Part shown: piece after piece, positions 26,062 to 33,459 of the stretch
Layout of the letters: every line of letters starts with the position of its first letter
Numbering within the stretch: position 1 is the stretch's first letter
Origin: Marinomonas ostreistagni
GTDB lineage: Bacteria; Pseudomonadota; Gammaproteobacteria; Pseudomonadales; Marinomonadaceae
Assembly (NCBI RefSeq): GCF_016461785.1
Contig: NZ_JAEMUH010000001.1
Span: forward strand, 62,001 to 126,000
Direction of reading: 5' to 3'
Length of the DNA: 64,000 bases
Translations under genes and position numbers: made by a program
Notes under the pieces: model-generated
What the model was told of the DNA's origin: nothing
The model's database searches: none
Seen by the model: the letters and a program-made list of their open reading frames with translations, nothing else

Positions 26062-27137
26062 GTGATAGCAGTATGAGCGATTGGAAGTCCATTGAGGTCT
26101 TTGGCCTCGCCAAAGCAGAAAAGCAGGCATGGTTGCTGGGTCAACTGAATCGCCTGACGCGGCATCATCAAGCTCATTGCCAGCCGTACGCGAACTTACT
26201 TGCTGGGCAAGGTCAGCAAGAGGGCGCTGCTGAGTCGTTAAATGCGGTCCCGTATGTGGCCGCACGTTTATTTAAAATGCTGCGCTTAAGTAGCACCTTA
26301 CCAGACAATGTGTTTAAGACACTGACGTCCTCAGGCACAACCTCTCAAGTAAAATCGCAAATCTTTTTGGACCGCGATACGGCGGCTTTGCAGTCCAAAG
26401 TGTTAGTTTCCCTGTTGTCGTCCTTTACTGGCAAAGCTCGCCGTCCCATGTTGATCGTCGATCACGATGGCTTAACGGGGGACAAAGCGGGGTTCTCCGC
26501 TCGTGGCGCAGGGGTACAAGGGCTTTCCTTTTTAGGACGAGATCATACCTACGCACTGAACTCAGATATGACGCCTAACTGGCCTGTCATCGATGACTTC
26601 ATGGCAAAGTACGCTAATGAGCCAGTACTGATTTTTGGCTTTACCTTTATGGTGTGGCAGCATTTTATTCAGCCATTAATCGCATCTGGTCGATCAAATC
26701 AGTTGCCTCAAGCCTTGTTGTTTCATTCAGGTGGTTGGAAAAAACTGCAAGACCAAGCAGTGTCCAATGACACTTTCAAAACCACGGTGCGCCAAGCCCT
26801 TGGCGAACAGGTAGCGATCCATAATTTCTATGGTATGGTAGAACAAATTGGCAGTGTGTTTGTAGAGTGTGAGCAAGGGCATTTGCACGCGCCCACTTAT
26901 GCTGATGTGCTTATTCGTGATCAGGAAACGCTAGCTGAGCAGTGCGAAGGGGAGATCGGCTTAATTCAGGTGTTGTCCTTTATTCCGACGAGTTATCCAG
27001 GGCACTCGATCTTAACCGAGGATCTTGGTCGTCTGTTAGGGGAAGATAATTGCCTCTGTGGTCGCAAGGGACGTTATTTTGAAGTGTTAGGGCGCTTACC
27101 CAAAACCGAAGTGCGAGGCTGTAGCGATGTCTTCTAA
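26058..27137 (+). CDS. LuxE-like acyl-protein synthetase
   Basis: About 359 aa, of the LuxE/acyl-protein synthetase family, which activates a fatty acid as acyl-AMP and passes it to a protein thiol. 'FKTLTSSGTTSQVKSQIFLD' is the adenylate motif, 'FHSGGWKKLQ' and 'IHNFYGMVEQIGSVFVEC' are typical of LuxE, and the end 'GCSDVF' is as in the family. I choose GTG 26058, which overlaps the preceding stop as GTGA; GTG 26052 and ATG 26073 are alternatives. It overlaps the LuxC-like gene by 11 nt. No luxAB are present, so bioluminescence is not implied. Confidence 0.82.
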   Translation: MSDSSMSDWKSIEVFGLAKAEKQAWLLGQLNRLTRHHQAHCQPYANLLAGQGQQEGAAESLNAVPYVAARLFKMLRLSSTLPDNVFKTLTSSGTTSQVKSQIFLDRDTAALQSKVLVSLLSSFTGKARRPMLIVDHDGLTGDKAGFSARGAGVQGLSFLGRDHTYALNSDMTPNWPVIDDFMAKYANEPVLIFGFTFMVWQHFIQPLIASGRSNQLPQALLFHSGGWKKLQDQAVSNDTFKTTVRQALGEQVAIHNFYGMVEQIGSVFVECEQGHLHAPTYADVLIRDQETLAEQCEGEIGLIQVLSFIPTSYPGHSILTEDLGRLLGEDNCLCGRKGRYFEVLGRLPKTEVRGCSDVF

Positions 27138-28248
27138 TATTCGAATATGGGCTGGCAATGCTGATTTTCTACACTGGACGCGTACGACCGTGGCGGCGTT
27201 TGCCAGTGAGCGTATTGCGTTTCTCGCCATTCTGTCGCAGAAACTGCTTGCTGGGGATTACAGTGCTGCATTAAAAGCGCTGGGCTTTTGGTTGCGAGAG
27301 GCGCAACTGCGTCAATGGCAACAAGAGTACGCCAATGATGACCGAACCATACTAGCGCCAGTAGGGCGCGTATTTATCGTGTCGCCTTCCAATGTAGAGG
27401 GCCTATTTGCCTACAGTTGGGCGCTGTCTTACTTGATGGGCAATCAAACGGTAGTGCGTGTTAGCGAACAGCTGACTGATGATCAGCAAGCCTTGTTTGC
27501 TTTACTAGAGTCATTAGATAAACAAACCGCTGGGTTGTCAGAACAAGCCTTTATTAGTTACGACAAACGCTCTGATTGGACGCAAACGCTCAGTCAGTGG
27601 TGCCAGCTGCGGATGCTGTGGGGCAGTGATCAAAGCATTGAATCCATTCGTCAGATTGTACTGCCTGCCCAAGCCCAAGAATGGGTTTTTCCCGATCGTT
27701 ACTCGGTTAGTGTACTTCATCTAACGGACGCGGATATACCGAGATTGTCCAAGCTTTCAGAAGGGTTTGCGCGAGATGTGAGCACTTACCAACAGCAAGC
27801 CTGCGCTTCACCGAAATGGGTGTTTTGGTATCAAACGGATAAAGCCTTGCAGCAGCGTTTTTGGCAAGCAGTGAATGTTCATCTGGACAATGCTTTCCCA
27901 AAGAATGAGCGTTTGGTCGCCAGCCAGTATTTGTGTGCTTTGGGTGGTAAGCAAGTCTTTTATGACAATATTTGTATTGTTGAGGCACCAAGAATTTTAG
28001 GTATTGAACAAAGTCTAATAGGTATTGTAGGGCAGAGCCAAATCAATGCTATGAAAGCGATTGCCGATGAATTACCTGATAACCTTCAGTCGATGAGTGT
28101 TTACGGTTTGAATAAAGAAAATAAAATTGAGCTTGCCTGCCTGTCCAGTGTTAGGCAATTTTCCCAGCTTGGGCAGGCTTTAAACTTTGATAAAGTTTGG
28201 GATGGGATTGATTTAGCCTCAGTTTTTAGTAAAAAAATAAGTCATTGA
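27127..28248 (+). CDS. LuxC-like acyl-CoA/acyl-protein reductase
   Basis: 373 aa, aldehyde-dehydrogenase superfamily, LuxC type. Visible features are 'RTILAPVGRVFIVSPSNVEG' in the cofactor half, 'VVRVSEQLTDD', and 'RDVSTYQQQACASPKW' with Cys226 as the likely acyl-accepting nucleophile. LuxC reduces acyl thioesters to aldehydes with NADPH. Paired with the LuxE-like protein and an ACP, it suggests an acyl or aldehyde intermediate built in this locus. The 3' end is AT-rich and followed by a 66-nt gap, so it probably closes the operon begun near fliD or the Maf gene. Confidence 0.8.
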   Translation: MSSNIRIWAGNADFLHWTRTTVAAFASERIAFLAILSQKLLAGDYSAALKALGFWLREAQLRQWQQEYANDDRTILAPVGRVFIVSPSNVEGLFAYSWALSYLMGNQTVVRVSEQLTDDQQALFALLESLDKQTAGLSEQAFISYDKRSDWTQTLSQWCQLRMLWGSDQSIESIRQIVLPAQAQEWVFPDRYSVSVLHLTDADIPRLSKLSEGFARDVSTYQQQACASPKWVFWYQTDKALQQRFWQAVNVHLDNAFPKNERLVASQYLCALGGKQVFYDNICIVEAPRILGIEQSLIGIVGQSQINAMKAIADELPDNLQSMSVYGLNKENKIELACLSSVRQFSQLGQALNFDKVWDGIDLASVFSKKISH

Positions 28249-28314
28249 TTAAATAAAATTTATTTTTAACCGATACTTTCTTGAAGACAGAAATTTTTAG
28301 TTAAGCGAGGTATT

Positions 28315-29262
28315 GTGGTGTCATCATCCATAATAGAAAGGCTCTATGCTTCGATTGCATTGACGCGTCGAGTGGAAGAGTGGATTGCTGATATTTATAA
28401 ATCAGACAGCATTAAAAGCCCCGTACACCTAGCCATTGGGCAAGAATACATCGCCGCAGCTGTTATCGATCATTTAAAGCAGTCTGATTATGTATGCGGC
28501 ACTTATCGAGGGCATGGCGTTTATCTTTCTAAAGGTGGTGACCTGAATAGCATGATGGCGGAGCTTTACGGAAAAGAGACTGGCTGCGCTAAGGGGCGTG
28601 CAGGCTCTATGCATCTTGTAGAAGCATCTAAAGGTGTTATTGGTATGTCTGCAGTGGTCGGCACAGGAATTCCAGTTGCTGTTGGTCATGCTTTAGCCAT
28701 TAAACAGCAACGACGCAACGACGTTGTGGTTGTATTTATGGGGGATGGTGCGACCGAAGAAGGTTGCTTCAGTGAGAGTATTAACTTCGCTGCGTTACAT
28801 AAATTGCCGATTCTATTTGTGGTCGAAAATAATCGGCTTGCGATTCATGAACCTCTTCATAAACGTTGGGCAGCAGACACACTCACAGAACGAATGGCTA
28901 CCTATGGCATACCCTCTAAGCGCTTCCTTGAGCCTGATGTATTAGCGATTCATCAACACAGCGGTACATTAATTGAAGCAATACGTAACGGTTCTGGCCC
29001 AGCTTTCATTGAGTGTAATACTCATCGCTGGTATGAACACGTGGGACCTCACGAAGACTATGATCAAGGCTATCGCAGTCTAGAAGAGGGAGATTCCTGG
29101 CGCGCGCAAGATGTTTATCTAACTTTGGGTGAGCAGCTGGACAGCGATGTAAAAGCTCGTATTGACGAGAATATTGAGTTGAGAATACAGGCAGCGGTTG
29201 AGTTTGCTGAACAAAGTCCATTCCCTGCACCTGAGGAACTGTTTAACTATGTCTACGCCTAA
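28315..29262 (+). CDS. ThDP-dependent dehydrogenase E1 component, alpha subunit-like
   Basis: 315 aa, of the pyruvate/acetoin/branched-chain E1 alpha family. The ThDP-binding motif starts 'GDGATEEGCFSE' (G143-D144-G145) and ends '...VVENN'. 'SPVHLAIGQEYIAAAVIDHL' and 'GTYRGHGVYLSKGGD' are also typical. GTG 28315 and GTG 28318 both follow the ribosome site GCGAGG. It overlaps the beta-subunit gene by 14 nt. No E2 or E3 gene is near, so it is unlikely to serve oxidative decarboxylation. In sugar loci such pairs (AviB1/AviB2 of avilamycin) add a two-carbon unit to a keto-sugar; that role is inferred here. Confidence 0.88.
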   Translation: MVSSSIIERLYASIALTRRVEEWIADIYKSDSIKSPVHLAIGQEYIAAAVIDHLKQSDYVCGTYRGHGVYLSKGGDLNSMMAELYGKETGCAKGRAGSMHLVEASKGVIGMSAVVGTGIPVAVGHALAIKQQRRNDVVVVFMGDGATEEGCFSESINFAALHKLPILFVVENNRLAIHEPLHKRWAADTLTERMATYGIPSKRFLEPDVLAIHQHSGTLIEAIRNGSGPAFIECNTHRWYEHVGPHEDYDQGYRSLEEGDSWRAQDVYLTLGEQLDSDVKARIDENIELRIQAAVEFAEQSPFPAPEELFNYVYA

Positions 29263-30313
29263 TACATTGCGCTTAATAAAATACGTTGATGCACTACGAG
29301 AAGGCGCGGAACAAGCCATGGATGCTGACAAAAGTGTCTTCATGATGGGCTTGGATATAGATGATCATAAAGGGATTCAGGGCTCTACAACAGGACTAGT
29401 TGAAAAGTTCGGTCCAGAACGCGTATTTACAACCCCTCTTTCTGAAGATGCGATGACTGGCGTGGCGATTGGTGCGGCTATGGCAGGCCAACGCCCAATT
29501 CATGTTCATATCCGCATGGATTTCTTGATGCTGTGTATGAACCAGTTGGTGAATATTGCTGCTAAGAGTCATTATATGTACGGTGGTACCGTTCAGGTTC
29601 CGTTGGTTGTCCGTACCATGATCGGTAAATCCTGGGGTCAAGGCGCGCAGCATTCTCAAGGCTTACATTCAATGTTTGCCCATGTACCAGGTATGAAGGT
29701 AGTCGCACCGTCAAATGCCTATGACGCTAAAGGGCTAACCATACAGGCGGTGCGTGATAATAACCCAGTGCTCATTATGGAACACCGTTTATTGTATGGT
29801 ACAGAAGCTTATGTGCCAGAAACGCCATATACCGTTGAATTTGGTATGGCTCGCACACTTCGTTCAGGTGATGCTATTACCATCGTGGGTGTCTCCAATA
29901 TGGTGATGGAGTCTATGCGTGCAGCTGAGTTATTAGCCGAACAAGGTATCGAGTGTGAAGTGATCGATCCTGTAACCATTTCACCGTTAGATTTCGACGC
30001 TATTGAAGCGTCAGTTAATAGAACGGGTCGCTTGCTCGTGGTTGATAATGGTTGGCTTAATTGTGGCTTTTCAGCCGAAGTCTTAGCCCGAGTGGCTGAG
30101 AGCGATCACATAAAGCAAAAGATTGTGATGAAACGCATAGGCTTTGCGGCGACTACTTGCCCAACGACCCCATCACTAGAAGATGCGTTTTATCCTAACC
30201 CGAAAACCATTGCGATGTTGGCTTATCAAATGGTGACTGGCAAACAAGACTGGGAGCCAAACTCAGAAAGTTGCCAGCTAGCCTACCAGTCGCAGTTCAA
30301 AGGACCGTTTTAG
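29249..30313 (+). CDS. ThDP-dependent dehydrogenase E1 component, beta subunit-like
   Basis: 354 aa. Pyr-domain partner of the preceding alpha subunit. 'VFTTPLSEDAMTGVAIGAAM' contains the catalytic Glu that activates ThDP. 'VVRTMIGKSWGQGAQHSQGL' and the transketolase C-terminal domain ('ITIVGVSNMVMESMRAAELL') follow. The open frame extends to 29198, but GAGGA at 29232 and the alpha/beta overlap support ATG 29249. Together with the alpha gene it forms a heterotetrameric E1-like enzyme. One nt separates it from the dehydratase gene, so these enzymes are probably made together. Confidence 0.87.
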   Translation: MSTPNTLRLIKYVDALREGAEQAMDADKSVFMMGLDIDDHKGIQGSTTGLVEKFGPERVFTTPLSEDAMTGVAIGAAMAGQRPIHVHIRMDFLMLCMNQLVNIAAKSHYMYGGTVQVPLVVRTMIGKSWGQGAQHSQGLHSMFAHVPGMKVVAPSNAYDAKGLTIQAVRDNNPVLIMEHRLLYGTEAYVPETPYTVEFGMARTLRSGDAITIVGVSNMVMESMRAAELLAEQGIECEVIDPVTISPLDFDAIEASVNRTGRLLVVDNGWLNCGFSAEVLARVAESDHIKQKIVMKRIGFAATTCPTTPSLEDAFYPNPKTIAMLAYQMVTGKQDWEPNSESCQLAYQSQFKGPF

Positions 30314-30314
30314 C

Positions 30315-31490
30315 ATGTCATACGATTTAGCTGCTCCGACTTGGGGGCAAGAAGAGCTGGATGCATTACAAACCGTGATGGATTCGGGCTTTTTTACGAT
30401 GGGGCCTCGCGTTGCCGAGTTTGAGCAAAAATTTGCTGCTTATCACAACAAGCAATACGGCATTATGGTGAACTCAGGTTCGTCAGCCAACTTGATTGCG
30501 ATTGCTGCATTATTCTTCAAGAAAGACCGCCCATTACAACGGGGGGATGAGGTGTTGGTGCCAGCTTTGAGTTGGGCAACGACTTATCATCCTTTACAAC
30601 AATACGGTTTAAAAGTGCGTTTTGTTGATATCGCGTTAGATAGCTTAAACATGGACCCAGATTTGATTGAAGCGGCGATTACCCCGGCAACCAAGATGAT
30701 CTTGGGGGTCAGTATCTTGGGTAATCCGGCGGCACTGGATGTGATGCGTGATGTAGCAGACCGTCATGGTCTGTATTTTATGGAAGATAACTGTGAATCC
30801 ATGGATGCCGAACTCAACGGTAAGAAAGCAGGTACTTATGGTGATTTGAATACCTTTAGCTTCTTCTTCTCTCACCATATTTCGACCATGGAAGGCGGTA
30901 TGATTTTGACAGATGACGAAGAGCTGTATCAGCTTTGTCGTTGTCTGCGTGCCCATGGCTGGACACGAGATTTGCCTGAAGATTCGCTTCTCTATGAGCG
31001 TAAAGGTGAAGATCTATTTGAAGCCTATCGATTTATATTACCTGGTTATAATGTGCGTCCAACGGAGCTCAATGCAGCCGCAGGTCTGGAACAACTGAAA
31101 AAGCTACCAGGTTTTACCGCTGAACGCCGCAAAAACTGGGATCTATTTGTGGAGCTGTTTGGTAATGATGAACGTTTTATCATTCAGAAAGAGAACGGAA
31201 AAACATCGTGTTTTTGCTTTACCATCGTTCTGAATCCTGGAATGAACCTTGATCGTAAAGCCATTTTTGCAGCATTGACCGAGGCGAAAATTGGTTTCCG
31301 TATTATTACGGGCGGTAGCTTTCTTAAACATGACGTGATCAAGTACTACGACTATTCGGAAGCGACTCCAATCGTAAATGCCCATATTGCCCACGATTAC
31401 GGTTTCTTTGTGGGTAACCACGCCTTTGATCTCAGTAAAGAGTTACATTTATTAAAAGACGTCTTGGATAAGACAGCGAAGGAGTTATAA
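30315..31490 (+). CDS. PLP-dependent sugar 3-dehydratase, ColD-like
   Basis: 391 aa, DegT/DnrJ/EryC1/StrS fold. The position normally held by the PLP-binding Lys reads 'FSFFFSHHISTMEGG', with His187-His188 in place of Lys. This is the hallmark of GDP-4-keto-6-deoxy-mannose 3-dehydratase (ColD) and of the E1 dehydratases of 3,6-dideoxyhexoses, not of aminotransferases. As I recall the E. coli ColD His is also residue 188. Predicted reaction: PMP-dependent removal of the C3 hydroxyl of a 4-keto-6-deoxy nucleotide sugar. A GDP-sugar substrate is suggested by the Fcl-like gene downstream. The 4,6-dehydratase itself is not in the window. Confidence 0.85.
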   Translation: MSYDLAAPTWGQEELDALQTVMDSGFFTMGPRVAEFEQKFAAYHNKQYGIMVNSGSSANLIAIAALFFKKDRPLQRGDEVLVPALSWATTYHPLQQYGLKVRFVDIALDSLNMDPDLIEAAITPATKMILGVSILGNPAALDVMRDVADRHGLYFMEDNCESMDAELNGKKAGTYGDLNTFSFFFSHHISTMEGGMILTDDEELYQLCRCLRAHGWTRDLPEDSLLYERKGEDLFEAYRFILPGYNVRPTELNAAAGLEQLKKLPGFTAERRKNWDLFVELFGNDERFIIQKENGKTSCFCFTIVLNPGMNLDRKAIFAALTEAKIGFRIITGGSFLKHDVIKYYDYSEATPIVNAHIAHDYGFFVGNHAFDLSKELHLLKDVLDKTAKEL

Positions 31491-31492
31491 GC

Positions 31493-32431
31493 ATGTCTCA
31501 ACATATTTTAGTGACGGGTGGCGCGGGTTACCTTGGTACGACCATGGTGCCAAAATTCCTAGAGTTAGGTCACAAGGTGACTGTGCTTGATAACTTTATG
31601 TTTGGCCAAGATTCATTAAATGCTGTCGTTGCACACCCAAACTTTAACGTTGAGCGCGGGGATGCTCGTGATGAAACGACCATGAAGCGTTTGGTAAAAG
31701 ATGCCGATGTGGTGGTACCGTTAGCGGCACTTGTTGGAGCGCCCCTATGTGCTCGTGATCAAATAGGTACGGTAACAACCAATCGCGATGCAGTAGTAAT
31801 GCTAACGAAGCTTCTTAGTAAAGATCAGCGCATCCTAATGCCGATTACTAACAGCGGCTACGGCATTGGTGAATCAGGTAAGTTTTGTACAGAAGAGTCG
31901 CCATTACGTCCTATCAGTCTCTACGGAAAGTCAAAAGTAGAAGCGGAAGCTGCCGTGTTAGAGCATGGCTCAGCGATCAGTTTCCGTCTGGCAACCGTGT
32001 TTGGTTTCTCTCCACGTATGCGCCTAGATTTGTTGGTGAACGACTTTGTATACCGTGCTGTGAAAGATCGTGCCTTGGTGCTGTTCGAGTCACATTTTAA
32101 ACGTAATTACATTCATATCCGCGATGTGGCGAAAGCCTTTGTTCATGGCTTAGATAATTTTGACGCCATGCAAGGTGAAGCCTACAACGTAGGTTTGTCC
32201 GATGCGAACCTCTCAAAATTAGAGTTATGTCAGCGTATTCAGCAGCAAGTACCGGGCTTCACTTTCCTAGAAGCGCCCATTGGTGAAGACCCAGATAAGC
32301 GTGATTACATTGTTTCGAATGATAAGATTGAAGCCACTGGTTACATGCCAGATCATTCTCTAGATCAGGGTATTGCGGAGTTGATCAAAGGCTACCGTAT
32401 GATTTCTAACTCAAAATTCTCGAACGTTTAA
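31493..32431 (+). CDS. NAD-dependent epimerase/dehydratase (extended SDR)
   Basis: 312 aa extended SDR. The cofactor motif is 'VTGGAGYLGTTMV', the active-site Tyr-Lys pair is in 'PISLYGKSKVEAEA', and 'ITNSGYGIGESGK' replaces the usual Ser/Thr-rich strand. Typical C-terminal 'DANLSKLELCQRIQQ'. It acts on a nucleotide sugar as epimerase or 4-keto reductase. Two nt after the ColD-like gene and two nt before the Fcl-like gene. By analogy with yersiniose synthesis it could reduce the ketone left after two-carbon addition; that is inference. Confidence 0.82.
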   Translation: MSQHILVTGGAGYLGTTMVPKFLELGHKVTVLDNFMFGQDSLNAVVAHPNFNVERGDARDETTMKRLVKDADVVVPLAALVGAPLCARDQIGTVTTNRDAVVMLTKLLSKDQRILMPITNSGYGIGESGKFCTEESPLRPISLYGKSKVEAEAAVLEHGSAISFRLATVFGFSPRMRLDLLVNDFVYRAVKDRALVLFESHFKRNYIHIRDVAKAFVHGLDNFDAMQGEAYNVGLSDANLSKLELCQRIQQQVPGFTFLEAPIGEDPDKRDYIVSNDKIEATGYMPDHSLDQGIAELIKGYRMISNSKFSNV

Positions 32432-32433
32432 TT

Positions 32434-33378
32434 ATGGCGCAAGAGAAGCATTTTGATCTGACCGGTAAGCGTGTTTACGTTGCCGGTCATACTGGTTTAG
32501 TGGGCAAAGCCTTAGTTCAAACGTTAGAACAACGTGGTGTTACTGTCATCAAGGCAACGAAAGCGGAACTGGATTTGCGGGATCAAGCCAAGACCAATGC
32601 GTTTATGGCGGAGGAAAAACCAGATGTTGTCCTATTGGCAGCAGCGAAGGTAGGTGGCATCGAAGCAAATCGTACTCTGCCTGTTGATTTTCTATACGAT
32701 AACCTGATGATTGCCAGTAATGTGATTCGAGCTGCAGCGGAAAGTGGTGTGAGTCGTTTGATGAATTTGGCATCTAACTGTTATTACCCTCGTGATGCAG
32801 CGCAGCCTTTACGCGAAGATAGCTTACTAACGGGGCCATTTGAACCCACTAATGAAGCCTATGCAACGGCTAAATTGGCTGCCATGCGGCTTACGCAATA
32901 TTATGCGACCCAGCATGGTAAAGGTTTTTTTACCCTTGTTCCGACGAGTCTTTACGGGCCTGGTGATCATTTTAATGATGAGCGAGGTCATGTAATCCCT
33001 GCTTTGATTAATCGTTTTCATCAAGCGAAAACACAAGATTTGGATAAAGTGACCCTATGGGGGACCGGTTCTCCGACTCGTGAGTTTTTATATATTGATG
33101 ATGCAGCGCTAGGCATGTTGCATTTTGTTGAGCATTATCAAGGTACCGAAGCCATCAACTTAGCGGGTGGGCAATCTATCTCGATTCGTGAATTGGGTGA
33201 AACCATTGCTTCCATTGTCGGCTATCAAGGTGAGTTATACTGGGATACCAGTAAACCAGATGGTATGCCTCACAAAGCTTTAGATAGTGAGAAATGCTTC
33301 GCCCATGATTGGCGCCCAGAAACCTCTTTTCACGATGGTTTGAAAGCGGCTTATCAGAGCTATCTTACATCTCTCTAA
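32434..33378 (+). CDS. GDP-L-fucose synthase-like epimerase/reductase (Fcl/ColC type)
   Basis: 314 aa extended SDR very close to GDP-fucose synthase. Visible features are 'VYVAGHTGLVGKALVQTLEQ', 'AAAKVGGIEANRTLPVDFLY', 'EDSLLTGPFEPTNEAYATAK' with the Tyr-x3-Lys pair, 'YGPGDHFNDERGHVIPALI' and 'WGTGSPTREFLYIDD'. These enzymes epimerise C3/C5 and reduce C4 of GDP-4-keto-6-deoxymannose; ColC does the C5/C4 part on the 3-deoxy intermediate. Next to the ColD-like gene it points to a GDP-activated 3,6-dideoxy sugar. Last gene of the + strand run; a shared terminator follows. Confidence 0.87.
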   Translation: MAQEKHFDLTGKRVYVAGHTGLVGKALVQTLEQRGVTVIKATKAELDLRDQAKTNAFMAEEKPDVVLLAAAKVGGIEANRTLPVDFLYDNLMIASNVIRAAAESGVSRLMNLASNCYYPRDAAQPLREDSLLTGPFEPTNEAYATAKLAAMRLTQYYATQHGKGFFTLVPTSLYGPGDHFNDERGHVIPALINRFHQAKTQDLDKVTLWGTGSPTREFLYIDDAALGMLHFVEHYQGTEAINLAGGQSISIRELGETIASIVGYQGELYWDTSKPDGMPHKALDSEKCFAHDWRPETSFHDGLKAAYQSYLTSL

Positions 33379-33392
33379 GCGAAGTCAGTACT

Positions 33393-33445
33393 AAAAAGCC
33401 CATGCCTAATTGATCGTGTTAACGAAGTTAGTCATGGGCTTTTTT
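33393..33445. terminator. Bidirectional terminator between convergent genes
   Basis: AAAAAGCCCATG (33393-33404) pairs with CATGGGCTTTTTT (33433-33445). The inner TAA/TTA extension continues the stem with one mismatch. T-runs on both strands allow termination of the Fcl-like gene (+) and of the methyltransferase gene (-). Confidence 0.88.
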
Positions 33446-33459
33446 GATTTTCGGTGAGC

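Noticed and set aside
23682-28248. Bioluminescence (lux) operon
   Set aside because: LuxE- and LuxC-like genes occur but no luxA, luxB or luxD; the ACP and pse context points to sugar acylation.
28315-30313. Pyruvate or acetoin dehydrogenase operon
   Set aside because: E1 alpha and beta are present but no E2 or E3, and the next genes are nucleotide-sugar enzymes.
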